The position numbers were made by a program, and so were the translations under genes. This document shows positions 10,623 through 20,888 of a stretch of DNA of 64,000 nucleotides, one piece after another; position 1 is the stretch's first letter; each line of letters opens with the position of its first letter. Below the pieces are notes generated by a model, which ran no database searches, was not told the DNA's origin, and saw only the letters and a program-made list of their open reading frames with translations. Origin of the DNA: Phaeodactylum tricornutum CCAP 1055/1 (taxonomy: Eukaryota > Bacillariophyta > Bacillariophyceae > Surirellales > Neidiaceae); contig NC_011696.1 in NCBI RefSeq assembly GCF_000150955.2, forward strand, positions 124,001 through 188,000, in the 5' to 3' direction.

Positions 10623-11501
10623 TTCTCATTATTCTAAAAAATCCGCCCCCATCAATTCTTTGCACATTGTCTCGCAGATGACAATCAAAACCAGACCGTT
10701 ACAAAGAATGTGCTCTAGAGGTCACATATCTCCTTTTCAGACAAGACTTCCGCTTTCTCCTATTGCTCAGCATTGGTGTCCCTAATTTGCCCTTCCCATA
10801 TCACAGTAACATACAGTTTGAAAATCACGAGTCATTCTAAAAAGGTATTTATTGGTGAGTTCCACAGCAAATTACTTGTACTGACCCTCGTGGGGCCTGC
10901 TGTTTGTACCAGCCTAAATGAGAACAGCTTTGAACCAGTTTTAGCGTTTTGCCATACCACCATGCTAAAAATTCGTCAAATTATCGAAGCCTATCCTTTT
11001 GCGCGCAATTGAAGCGGGCGCGATCGATACCAATGGTGGCGGTAGCAATAGGAACCGCGGAGGTCTTTAATGTAGTAGAGCTTCAGCAAGCTTTGTTGCC
11101 ATAGATGGTTGTTTTCCATTTTGTTGGAAGAAAAAAAAAGACTGAAAATGCTCTAATTATACAGGAAACCACCCAGGCCCGACCTTTGATATAGGAATTC
11201 CCTATATAAAAATATACTACTATGTGACGTTCCATCAGCGACAACTTTCTTCCAATCATTATCCACCAACCCGCGAAATGGCGTAGACTTGACGTCGTCG
11301 GCGCTCTCACTATTGGAGGAGGTTGTACGGACAGATTCCGTTGGCATAAAAGCAAGTACTACTACGGTTTGAAGCCGCAAGCACAGCATTTTATTGCGTA
11401 AACCTAACAGTAAGCGCTGCGGGCAAGCAACGATACGGCAGCTACCCAGATAAAGTAACGAGGCACAACCAAAAAAGAAGTTTGATAGCAGATCCTATAT
11501 C
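10623..11501. other. Intergenic region before NF-YC
   Basis: 879 bp, AT-rich. It holds no conserved gene. A 78-codon ATG frame on the minus strand (11389-11153) has a hydrophobic start but no recognisable family and is not supported. Confidence 0.45.
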
Positions 11502-12485
11502 ATGAGCACCGAAATGAAAGACGAAGATGTTGCACCTCAGGTCGACACTGACCAGAGTCTCGACATGATGTGGAATGCGTCTTACCAAGAGATCAACGCA
11601 ATCAACCCTCGTGAGTTCTAGTCGATGAAAGTCATCTCGTTGCCTTGCATGGTTAAGAATCGAGATCGTACAAGTGATCGCTGATGCCAATAACCTACCG
11701 ACTTCCGAGTTTGGGGAATGATGACTCATTTGCTGCCTGATAAAATGGTGGCACACCTTTTTCTCCTGACGATGGGCTTGTCCCTTCTTTTTCAAAACCA
11801 GAACCCCTGCTTCTCACTTTCTTGTCATATTCTTACCCTTGCAGAGGCTGAAAATTGGAAGATCCAGACTCTCCCGCTGGCTCGCATCAAAAAAATTATG
11901 AAGAGTGAAGAGCTAATTCTGCAAGAAATGGAAAAAGACAAGATGAGAGAACAGGGCCAAGAGATCGGAGAATCGGAAAAGGCAGCTGTCAAGTTCATGA
12001 TCTCTGGCGAGGCTCCTTTGCTGATGAGTAAGGCTTGCGAGCTGCTTGTAAAGGAGTTGTCAGCACGTGCATGGCAACACACTGAAAGAAATCGCAGAAG
12101 GACCCTGCAAAGACAGGATATTCATGCTGCTGTGGGCGAGAGCGAAGTTTACGACTTTCTTATCGACATTGTACCTCGTGTAACCAGCGCTTCAAACCGC
12201 TCAATGCCCGGTCAGATGGATACGCATGCAATGAATATGGCCCCGGGGATGCCGAATGACCATCTAATGATGGCCGCGCAAATTCCGCAAATTACAGATT
12301 TTTCGCAGATGCATCAAGACATGCAAGGGAACCAATATGGGTACTATCAGCCGCAGCAAATGCAAAGTTTACCGGAGGTCGGGGACACTTCCATGAACAT
12401 TCAAGGACATGCAGATTTGTCCGCACAGCATCAAAGCCAGCAACAACAATCAGCATCACACTCGTGGTCTGACCAGACCGTCTGA
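11502..12485 (+). CDS. NFYC: NF-YC / HAP5 histone-fold subunit of CCAAT-binding factor
   Basis: Exons 11502-11610 and 11845-12485 join in phase 1 (CCCTC|GTGAGT to TTGCAG|AGGCT) to give 249 residues. The histone fold is clear: LPLARIKKIMKS opens helix 1, SGEAPLLMSKACELLVKEL is helix 2, RAWQHTERNRRRTLQRQDI is helix 3 with its flanks, and YDFLIDIVPR closes the core. It would pair with NF-YB and recruit NF-YA to CCAAT boxes in the nucleus. Between helix 1 and the FMISGEAP block (about residues 58-85) there is a charged insert of roughly 25 residues rich in Glu, Lys and Gln. Animal, yeast and plant NF-YC have only about seven residues there. The C-terminal tail is Gln/Met-rich, typical of an activation region. 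Confidence 0.9.
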
Positions 12486-12884
12486 TGATATAGTATATAG
12501 CGTATAGTGTATTGGTTGCGAAATGTTACATTTTATGGTTATTATTTGTACTAAAAAGTAGGCATGCCCACTGTCCTCATATTACTATCATGGGTATCAC
12601 ACAATATTTTTTCATTGCCAGCAAAATTTCATGGTATTATTTATCACCGCTACCTTTGCATTCTGGTATGTGCAGCCAGACCCCTTATAAACACATTCTA
12701 CACTCGACACTTTCAACCAAATCAAACCAACAACAACGACAACACCATGGATCCTAGGTACAGATGGAGGTATGTTATCAGAAGAAAAAACGTTCTCGAG
12801 GGGTCCGCCCTTCTGCCACACAATGCGACCGGTATCCTAGCCGAGCGTCGCCTCCGTCACATAGCCGCCGACTCTTGCACAAAA
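12486..12884. other. Convergent intergenic region after NF-YC
   Basis: 399 bp between the 3' ends of NF-YC and the coiled-coil gene. An ATG frame at 12746 on the plus strand (MDPRYRWR...) overlaps the terminal exon of the opposite gene and has no recognisable family. Confidence 0.4.
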
Positions 12885-14172
12885 TCAAACACAAAAAAAG
12901 TCGAGCAAAAGACTCTTCACATTTCGGACTCTCGCCTGCTCTTTCATGCCAAACAATTCAAGGTAATCCTGAGGACTCTGTAGACTTCCTCTTACTTCTG
13001 GAGATCGAGTTGTTGCTCCCGAATTAGGAGCAACACGATCTGCCCTCTCGATAGGAGGTTGCCTCAAGGTCCGCACAGATCTTGTCATCACATTCTCATG
13101 TTCGTACTGATGAGGAGGCAATATTTCGGGTGAGAATCGATTCTAAAATCATGGCACCCGCTAACAACATACATACTTTTCTTTGAAGCATGCGATGAAT
13201 GTCTTGATCCTTTCGACTGACGTGTTTCAGTAGTGCTTTGTTTTTCTTTTCTTCTTTTTCCTTTTCAGCCTTCCACTGATCCCGCTCTTTAATCAGTTTT
13301 TCATATTTGCGTGACCAGTCTCCTTCTCTGGCTTCCAGAGTGACTTCTAGTTGTCGCCGACCCCGAGACTCTATTTCTAGCCGGTGCTCAAGATCCTTGT
13401 GAGTGCGCTCTAAATCAACCAAGCGGCGACTCTGATTTTCAATCATTCTTGCGTAGGCTTTTAATTCTTGAACTTCCTCCGTCACGATCCTTTGAAAAAG
13501 CGGGGTTGGTTGTATTCTGTTCCCCGTAACACCCGCACCTTCATTCTCTTGTCCATGATTGACACCAGTCGATCCGCTTGAACTCAATCGATCGCCGTTG
13601 AGGCGGGTTTGTCCTTGTTGATAAGACTGTTGACTTCGATGATGTTCGTTTCGAGTGGATTTACGTGAATAGCCACTAGTGTGACCTCCGTGTCTCATAC
13701 CATCAACGACTTTTTCATCAGAGGAAGGCATTTCTACCTGGAGCTCGAGGAAGCTGCACTGTATCTCCTGTCTTCTCCGATTTTTAGCTTCCTGTTTTTG
13801 GCGAATTTTCTCTTGCGCTCCAGCTCGAGCACACCACGCTTGTTTCTGATACACTGTGCTTTCTTTTAACCCTCGCCAACTGGTTCGTTCCCGCTCCCCT
13901 GTATGGACTTGATTTCCACTTCGCTGCGAGAAGAAAGAACACCCAGGAGATCTTTGCGGAGCAATATTAGACGACGTGAGAATTGGGGCGACAAGAGTCA
14001 CCCCGCAATTTCTTGCAGACAAAGTCGTTTTGACTGGCTTAGAAAATGCAACAGGAACAACTGATGACGAGACTGAAAACCGCACTTCTTTCTATATCGA
14101 CGGTAATTGCAAAAAAGTCTCGGCATGTGCGAACGCAGCTTTTCCGGGATGGGACGCGACGCTTTTGTCCAT
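12885..14172 (-). CDS. Coiled-coil protein, 5' end unresolved
   Basis: The 3' part is clear: an exon ending at 13177 (AAGAAAA|GTATGT) joins in phase 0 to the terminal exon 13106-12885 (CATCAG|TACGAA), removing a 70-bp intron. The protein carries a long coiled coil with heptads (MIENQSRRLVDLERTHKDLE, LIKERDQWKAEKEKEEKKNK) after a Ser/His/Gln-rich disordered region, and a C-terminal LQSPQDYLELFGMKEQARVR segment. The start is uncertain. The same frame has an ATG at 14172 (MDKSVASHPGK), but a TAG lies at 14094-14092 and I find no convincing intron that removes it. An internal ATG at 13731 would give 258 residues. The family is unknown; a centrosomal or cytoskeletal role is only a guess from the coiled coil. 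Confidence 0.55.
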
Positions 14173-14766
14173 TTTGTGACGAGTTTCTACTTTGTCCGTA
14201 GTATTTTACATTAGATTTTGCAGGTAGGTCCAGTATCGTTTCAAGACGAGGGCAGCATGCGAGTGAAAGTCCGGGTGTTCTAAATATATATCCGGGTTCT
14301 GTTGTTATCCCACATTGGTAAGTAGTTATTGTGAAGTCACATGCGAAAAAAAAGCAATGTTGTTTCGACTTATGAGAGTAACAAAGTTCATGCTTTAGTG
14401 CTAACATCTTGAATCGCCGAATGGGACGTAAGGGCCGACTCAGGTTCAGTCAAATGTTGTTGCTGGCCCTAAGTGCCTAAATCCGGAATTGCAGACAATG
14501 ATTGCGCTTCCCGAAATAATAGCAAGTAGCCCACTTCAACAAACAAGTACAGCCAGACCACGAATACTCACTGGACTGTTAGTGCATACGCCGAAAAAAT
14601 CATTGAAAAGACTCTTTTGACAGTCGATTGTGTGGTAGATTTCGACAATCGAAAAGGAGCCGTTTTATTTACAGGCATTTTTGAGAACAGTTCAATTTTG
14701 TTACGGTGGTATAGTCCTCCTTTACGTCAGATCCTTTTTGCTGTAAGTTATTTTTCCCGAACCTCT
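14173..14766. other. Intergenic region, coiled-coil gene / SSB
   Basis: 594 bp that hold the 5' side of the coiled-coil gene and the 3' side of the SSB gene. No further gene is supported. Confidence 0.45.
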
Positions 14767-15486
14767 TTACGAGTCGAAAAACCCTCCAGTTCCGGCAGAC
14801 GAGGGCCATTCGTCCTCCCCATCATCCTTCGAGAATGCCGGGCCTCGCTTGTTCGAGCGCCGGAGATCAGCTTCAGCCTTGGTTTCCAAAATATCGAAGT
14901 CTCGAACAACTACCTTCGGTCGACTTCGAAGTTCACCAGTTGACTTATCGTTCCATTCATCAATCTGCAAGGACCCAACGACCCCGACGCGAGCACCCTT
15001 GTCAACGAACTTGCTCACAAATTCAGCTGTCTGGCCCCAGATTTCAAGCCCATACCAGTCAGTTTCCTCTTCTCCAGACCGGAGATTTAAATGCTTTCGT
15101 TCCGCTGTGTGATATTTTCTCTTGCAAGCTAAGCTGATATTCACGACGACTTTTCCGTCATCGAAGTAACGCGGTTCTGGATTACTTCCGACTCTTCCAG
15201 TAACATGAATAGTGTTAAATCTAGCAATTTTTTCATCCCATTCTCCAACCGTGGCGGCGAGTTCTTCGTCGGTGAGTTCATCTTCGTCGACAAGTTCTTC
15301 ATTTTCGTCGAACATCAGTAGAGTAGCCCATGAAAAACCTTTCAGACTACGGCAATTCCAGGGTGCTGAGTAGACAAGACGAATACGCTCGCTCGACGTC
15401 GACAACGCGAAGCTCAATCCGGTATCAAACGTGGCAAGCCAGGTAGTTAAAGCTAGAAAAAGATGCGCGCTGACAGGAACTCGCAT
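14767..15486 (-). CDS. SSB: Organellar single-stranded DNA-binding protein
   Basis: 239 residues from the ATG at 15486. The OB fold of bacterial-type SSB spans about 85-200: ARFNTIHVTGRVGSNPEPRY, VVNISLACKRKYH, ETDWYGLEIWGQTAEFVSKF, DKGARVGVVGSLQIDEWNDK and SRPKVVVRDFDIL. The first 25 residues are hydrophobic with a GLSFAL end, consistent with a signal peptide and a plastid junction, so a plastid location is likelier than mitochondrial. The C-terminus is acidic (KDDGEDEWPSS) and ends GTGGFFDS rather than the bacterial DDDIPF tip that recruits partner proteins, though the acidic stretch and a Phe pair remain. It protects and organises single strands during organelle DNA replication and repair. 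Confidence 0.85.
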   Translation of the reverse strand: MRVPVSAHLFLALTTWLATFDTGLSFALSTSSERIRLVYSAPWNCRSLKGFSWATLLMFDENEELVDEDELTDEELAATVGEWDEKIARFNTIHVTGRVGSNPEPRYFDDGKVVVNISLACKRKYHTAERKHLNLRSGEEETDWYGLEIWGQTAEFVSKFVDKGARVGVVGSLQIDEWNDKSTGELRSRPKVVVRDFDILETKAEADLRRSNKRGPAFSKDDGEDEWPSSAGTGGFFDS

Positions 15487-16009
15487 CGCTGTAAGACTTC
15501 CGACCTCTTCAGTGACTTCGTGGCTCTGTGAGTTGCCCCAAACAATCTTCGAGGGCAGAATCTCTTAACTCACAGTCAGTGCCTTACTATCGTGGTTTAC
15601 TTGTAACCTGCAAAACCTGATTGAGCCGATGTAATGGCTGTTGTTATGTATAGGTTGGGCTTACCGTTGTTGCAAAGTACGTTACCGAAGCTAGAAATAA
15701 CACACGGGCAATAACATGAAACAATTTGCGAGTATTGCCAGTCCACAAATCGTCTGTTGTCGTCGGTAGCACGGTAAGTTTCTCCATTTCATATTCACAG
15801 TCAGAGTCACCGTTAGCATGCGACAAAAGTGTATCTTGAGTTGTGATCTACGACGGATTCACGGTCAGATCCCGATCGTAGACACCTGCCCTCTACATTA
15901 AGAAGCTGGCATTTGTAGGGAAGCAACCCAGTTTTCATCAATCTAATAGAAATATACTGTAATTCCGATCCGTTACTCCATGCCCCGGTGAAAAAGGAAT
16001 AGAAAAGCC
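15487..16009. other. Divergent intergenic region before the 16.0-kb gene
   Basis: 523 bp. ACTCACAGTCAG (near 15567) and TTCACAGTCAG (near 15795) are two copies of a recurring motif. A short minus-strand frame at about 15787-15644 has a hydrophobic helix and a GTAAGC donor; it could be a first exon of a very small membrane protein, but support is weak. Confidence 0.4.
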
Positions 16010-16525
16010 ATGTCTTTTTTACAAATAAACGCTCCAGTCAGAACTCTTGCAATTGCCACTTCCGCGCTGGTGCTTGTAACCTCTGGATCAATGGCGTACA
16101 AAGCTCTTGCAGAGTACGGATGGAAGGGAATACTCAACATAATTTGGGAAGGTGATCCCTTCCCGAATCTTCGAATCCATTTGAACATATTGCGCGACAT
16201 TGAAGCATCTTTTGAGCAGGAGATTCACGCAATTGCTTCACTTGAAGAAGCTTTGGAACGCGCGCGTCTGGACAGCGTTGATAGTGGAGATAAGGCATTG
16301 GTCGTTCGCTTATGGCAATCAAATATACCGCAGACAGATTTAAGAAAAAAGCTTGCTTTTTTAAGCGATACTCTTGATAAGTTAGCTTTCAAGGTTGATC
16401 AGGTCCCGGCTGAGATTAAATGTAATATAAGGCAACGAAAGAAGAAACTCTCGCTTCAGGCTGTTGACCTGATGGAGAGAACTGATACCCTTATTAATCT
16501 CTTCAAACAGGCAGCCTCTGAGTAA
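16010..16525 (+). CDS. Small membrane-anchored protein of unknown function
   Basis: 171 residues with an ATG at 16010 in good context (agccATGT). I do not recognise the family. The first 30 residues hold one hydrophobic segment (RTLAIATSALVLVTSG), followed by WKGILNIIWEGDPFPNLRIH, a likely amphipathic region, and then mostly charged helices (about 60-171) with coiled-coil character (LSDTLDKLAFKVDQVPAEIK). It could be an organelle inner-membrane or vesicle protein. It ends 33 bp before the stop of the convergent DTW-domain gene, so the two transcripts probably overlap in their 3' regions. Confidence 0.6.
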   Translation: MSFLQINAPVRTLAIATSALVLVTSGSMAYKALAEYGWKGILNIIWEGDPFPNLRIHLNILRDIEASFEQEIHAIASLEEALERARLDSVDSGDKALVVRLWQSNIPQTDLRKKLAFLSDTLDKLAFKVDQVPAEIKCNIRQRKKKLSLQAVDLMERTDTLINLFKQAASE

Positions 16526-16558
16526 AGTTATGCTGTGTTTCGCCAACTTCTATCATTT

Positions 16559-17374
16559 TCACATTCCCAGAGATGGTGACCTTTTTCTCAAAATTCTTCG
16601 ATGCAATTTTCCATCTTCTGAAAAAGGTAAATGCTTAGGCAAGAGCCTTCCTTGATCTTTTTCGTACTCTCGACGAATAATTTCCCGCTGGATTCCAAAA
16701 AGCCAAGCTATATTAGACAAGTCCTTCCTCTTCTCGAGTGGCCAGCCTAGCTGTTCCGAAGCTTGCCATGACGCAAAAAATAAAGCTTCGACGGTACATA
16801 AATTTCCCTCTCCAGCACTGTGCCAACGCCAATAAAAGCTTCTTTTGGGTGCATTATTCAAGTGCACCTTAGGTAGGCACGCGATCTTTGGATGCAGACG
16901 AACACTCGACCGGGTCCATTTGCAATCCAAAACAACCAGTCTTTTAATACTAGACGACTCCAAGACAGAAGACAGAGGGACTGACTGGGTCCCAGGAAAG
17001 AGAAGGAATACTCCTTCTTCCTTGATTAGATCTGAAAGATGAAAATTTGAATCTTTGCTCCGCTCAAAAATTCGACAAGGGGGAGGACTTCGGGCCGTTC
17101 CTGCCTGCAAAACAGAGGCCGCTTGAATGCCAGTCGAAGATGCTCGCCGGTCGTCTAAAATAAAATCAACGGCGAAGGGCAGGTGGAATTTTCCCTCCCG
17201 TACTACATCGGGCCAATCTTCTTTTGGGATCGATATGCTGCAACAGTTTGGACAGTAAATTGTACAAGACGCATTGCAGGTCTTGCATCTACCACGTTTC
17301 CAGTCTTTTGTTGCCTTTGAGCACTTTTCCAAGTACTCAACAAATACTTGCTCCCCTTCATTGACTTTCTCCAT
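16559..17374 (-). CDS. DTWD1: DTW-domain protein, tRNA-uridine aminocarboxypropyltransferase-like (DTWD1 type)
   Basis: The open frame begins at a GTG; the first ATG is at 17374 and gives 271 residues. The N-terminal zinc-binding cluster CKTC..SCTIYCPNC is typical of the TDD/DTW family. The family core is also seen: LFPG, then LDCKWTRSS at the place of the name-giving D-x-T-W (here D-C-K-W), then LPKVHLNNAPKRSFYWRWHS and LCTVEALFFA. Human DTWD1 transfers the 3-amino-3-carboxypropyl group of SAM to U20 of tRNA, and the similarity is to that branch. The Thr of DTW is replaced by Lys, which is worth checking in an alignment. Cytosolic or nuclear location is expected. Confidence 0.75.
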   Translation of the reverse strand: MEKVNEGEQVFVEYLEKCSKATKDWKRGRCKTCNASCTIYCPNCCSISIPKEDWPDVVREGKFHLPFAVDFILDDRRASSTGIQAASVLQAGTARSPPPCRIFERSKDSNFHLSDLIKEEGVFLLFPGTQSVPLSSVLESSSIKRLVVLDCKWTRSSVRLHPKIACLPKVHLNNAPKRSFYWRWHSAGEGNLCTVEALFFASWQASEQLGWPLEKRKDLSNIAWLFGIQREIIRREYEKDQGRLLPKHLPFSEDGKLHRRILRKRSPSLGM

Positions 17375-17823
17375 TCGGGTCACTCACACCATTTGTGGTA
17401 GAGGTGTTGACCCGACACGATAACTGCCGATTTCGGGCTCGAACCATTTGTAGTTGCCATGCTGTCTAACTGTAAGAGCACGGTAAACAATATTTCGTAT
17501 CGGCATGCTTAAACTTGTTATTCAAAATATAAAAAACAAGCTTCAACTTTTTGAAGGCTATCGTGAAAGCAAGATTTTAAAGTTAGTCTTCTCCGTCAGC
17601 ACGCTACGCTCTCTTGTCAATTTGTTTGTCTTCTCTCTAATGTGAATATTCTCCAAACTCTCTCTCATGTTGCTAGACGGACGACATCGGCACGATAAAA
17701 ATTTGTACAACAGCTGCAAATGGGAAACACGCCTTTATAGAGCCATTGTTTCTCCTTTTACTTGTGCAAGACAAAAGAATGAGGCAAACAGAGATGAACA
17801 TATCATGCAATTAGGATCATAAC
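17375..17823. other. Intergenic region, DTWD1 / glyoxalase II
   Basis: 449 bp, AT-rich. I see no gene in it. Confidence 0.45.
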
Positions 17824-19027
17824 TTATCCTCGAAATTTGTCCTTCGCCTTGCGAATTCTTCCGAAAACATCAGCATCGGAATCACTGATTTTGACGCCTA
17901 TATTCTGCCGTATTTCCGCACTCATATCGCAGCGCAAGAAAGGATTTGTTTGTTTTTCTACCCCAAGGTTACTGGGGACTGTTGGTTCACCTCTCTCTCT
18001 AGTAGCTTTGATCTCCTCTGCCCGAGACACGAGTGCAGAGTTCCCTGGTTCGATAGCTAAAGCAAACTTGGCATTCGAGGATGTATACTCATGTGCACTG
18101 TATGGAAGGGACAGATAGATGCATGTAAGTCTTTGGCTGTGGATGTTTATGCAGAGTCGACTGCAAGTGACTAACCAGTAAATTGTAGTGTCGTCGGGAA
18201 GCTCTCGTAAGCGCTTCAAGCTCTCCCAGAACTGACTAGGTGACCCTTCGAACATTTTACCGCATCCTAGCGCAAAAAGACTGTCGCCTACAAAGGCTAT
18301 ATTCTCTTTCGGAAAATGATAGGAGAGGTGGCCAAGTGTGTGACCGCCAACATCAATTATATGCGCCTTTGTACCTCCAAATTCAATCTCATCTCCTCCC
18401 TTTAAACCAACATCCATTCCTGGAATTTTCTCTGACGAGGGTCCATAGACTAGCACGCCATCTGATTTCAATTCTAGATTACCCCCCGTATGATCAAGAT
18501 GACTACGAACGAAAACCTCGGTCAGAAACTCGGGAACAGATCTTACATGTTAGTAACAGCCCAGTGGCCACCATGAGATACGTACTGATGAGTATTGAAG
18601 ATGTGGGTAAGTTTCCAACCCCGTCTCTTGAGCTCATTCTTGTAGGCACTAGCCTCGGGCGTATCAATTGCGGCTGTTTGACCGGTGCTCTCGCAGTGGA
18701 TTAGAAAGCCTAGAACGGTAAGGAAAACAACTTTAGATAAGGGCCCTTTAAAATCACGGTGAGAAGAACTTTTTAAAACCTCCTATCCTGCATTCACCCA
18801 CCATAGTTATCGCTCAAGCAAGGAAACTGGGCAACCGTCAAAACGTTGTCTGACAGTGAGGGCATGGCGGAAACTGAGTACAGTCTGGTAGTCAGGAGAG
18901 AGAATGAAGAAAATTTCGATGGTGCTCGATATAATGTTAAAGATGATGTCTGTGAGGAGAAAATGGTAAGTGCGAACAACGCGCAACCTGAGAGTTTCTG
19001 TAGAGGTTGTGTTCTGACTTGCAGCAT
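17824..19027 (-). CDS. GLO2: Glyoxalase II (hydroxyacylglutathione hydrolase)
   Basis: Four exons on the minus strand: 19027-18802, 18709-18586, 18502-18176 and 18097-17824, all GT-AG, give 951 nt and 316 residues. The metal site is formed across the second splice: NTHHHLDHTGGN, the glyoxalase II THxHxDH motif. Further ligands are in VGGHTLGHLSY, FVGDSLFALGCGKMFEG and the CAHEYTSSNAKFA block, the last formed across the third splice. The enzyme hydrolyses S-D-lactoylglutathione to D-lactate and glutathione. The N-terminal 55 residues are rich in Ser/Leu/Arg and end RLYSVSAMP, like a transit peptide; translation from the internal Met at SAMPSLSDN would yield a cytosolic form. It is divergent from the persulfide dioxygenase gene. 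Confidence 0.92.
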
Positions 19028-19633
19028 TATAAAAGCGAGAGCTACAATTTTTAATTGACTGTGAGTTGCTACGCGGCCAAGAGGTGGAGTGGGGATCGCG
19101 AACCGCCTTGAGAGGATTTGCGAAGGAGGTTTCGACGCGCAGATTCTTTCAGGAATTTCGAACCTACTACTACTCTAGCAATCGGCAAAAATATCTATCG
19201 AATTTTCAGTTGTCAGTCCTTCGTTCTCCGCATAGAAAACAGTCACAGTCACTGCGAAGTATACATTTAAGATTGGAGGAGGATCATGACTTGGCACTGG
19301 CTGTGATATTGCTTCCCAACGTACTTCCGCCGCTACGTCGATTCGGAGAAATTACACTTTGATTTCACCGGCGTAGTTCGTTCTTGACTCTGGCGCTATT
19401 TCTTCGAACAGAAAAGACGACACAACAAAGGAGAGGCCTTTTCGCTTGACAGTAACTCATCCAAATTTACGAATCGATTCTGATATTTCCGTCGCGTACA
19501 TATCTCCACGTAAGTTCACTTACATCATCATTGACCGGGAGCTCTACTTCCTGGAACAACGATTGAAGTCGTACATGTATTGTTAAGAACGAACTCCGCT
19601 CTTTATCATCGTTTCTCACCGGCTCGTGTCTCA
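19028..19633. promoter_or_regulatory. Shared promoter region of GLO2 and ETHE1-like genes
   Basis: 606 bp between two divergent ATGs. It contains TTGACTGTGAGT near 19054 and CACAGTCACAGTCACT near 19238, three or four copies of the recurrent GACTGTGA/TCACAGTC motif. No gene is supported inside it. Confidence 0.45.
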
Positions 19634-20547
19634 ATGAAGTTGCCCGAGAAATTGCCATCCGTACTTTTAAGTTTTTTTTTCATCAACTTGTCTCACTCCC
19701 TTTCTGCCAGCAGTTCCTCGTCAGTTTTTGCGGTTATGATGGGCGGAAGAATTGTGAAGAAGGACGAAACGATGGGCGTCATGCAGCTTTTTGATGCCGA
19801 ATCTTCGACGTACACGTATCTTCTCTGGGACAAAGACACAAAGGACGCTATTCTTGTGGATCCGGTGGACACTCAAGTCGATCGTGACATCGACGAAGCC
19901 ACAAAACTCAACCTAAGCCTTGTTTATGGTGGTAAGTTTGTAACTGCTGTTTAATCGAAAGCAGCAATGGAATTGGCGCTTCTCATTGTATGCATCTCTT
20001 CTTCGAAGTGAACACGCATGCGCATGCGGATCACATTACTGGAACACATTTGCTGAAGCAAAAGATATCTGGGCTAAAGAGTGTGATTGCTGAGTCCTCT
20101 GGAGCCAAAGCAGACTTGCACGTCGTCGCTGGAGATCGAATTTTTTTTGGAAGTCGTTTCCTCAGTGTGCGTTCTACTCCCGGCCATACAAAGGGATGCA
20201 CGTCTTATGTTGCGGACGATGAATCATTTGTTTTGACTGGAGATACATTGCTCATTGGAGGTTGTGGTCGAACGGACTTTCAAGGTGGATCAGCATCTAC
20301 CCTTTTCGATTCGGTACAGTCCCAACTGTTCAGCTTGCCCCCGACAACAATAGTTTACCCTGCCCACGATTACAAAGGTCGAACGAGTAGTACAATTGAG
20401 AAAGAACTTGACAGCAATCCCCGTTTGGGTAAAGGGAAAACTAAGAAAGAATTCATTGAGATCATGAGCAACTTGAACTTGGCTTATCCAAAGAAGATTG
20501 ACGTTGCGGTCCCAGCTAACATGCGATGTGGTGTTCCTGATCCATGA
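19634..20547 (+). CDS. ETHE1: ETHE1-type persulfide dioxygenase
   Basis: Exons 19634-19931 and 20009-20547 join in phase 1 (GGTG|GTAAGT to CGAAG|TGAAC) to give 278 residues. The upstream part of the frame starts at TTG, so the ATG at 19634 is chosen. The metallo-beta-lactamase fold is of the ETHE1 branch: [43 protein letters not shown] and VYPAHDYKG. The GCGRTDFQ block separates ETHE1 from glyoxalase II. The reaction oxidises glutathione persulfide to sulfite and glutathione with iron and O2, usually in mitochondria. The N-terminus has a hydrophobic run ([17 protein letters not shown]) that looks like a signal or transit peptide, so the organelle is uncertain. Confidence 0.9.
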
Positions 20548-20888
20548 ACGAGGTACAACCAACTACGTTTTACATCTACGACAGTAAACATATGTATATT
20601 TTCATTTTGCATAAACGGAGTGTCTTCGTCAGAACTAAGCCCGTTCTCACATTATAAAGAGTCAACGGCTATTTTCGTATTTCTCTCTCTAGCTAGTATA
20701 GTAGCTCCGAAGTGTTTGACTTTGAAGCCCTCATTTTGCGCACCTCATGATAGGCGCTAATGTAAATCCACGGAACCGAGCGCGAAACAACGTTTCACGT
20801 CTCTTTCCATCTTCATTCACATATAGCCGGTATGAATCTGTTTCTTTACAAGTAGACACTGTTGAAGACAGCACTCGTCCAATTTAAC
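20548..20888. other. Intergenic region, ETHE1 / SGNH hydrolase
   Basis: 341 bp. An ATG at 20832 opens a frame of only eight codons before the SGNH start. I see nothing else. Confidence 0.45.

Noticed and set aside
11153-11389. 78-codon minus-strand frame with a hydrophobic start
   Set aside because: It could be a small secreted protein, but there is no family, and the end is in AT-rich low-complexity DNA; left out as unsupported.
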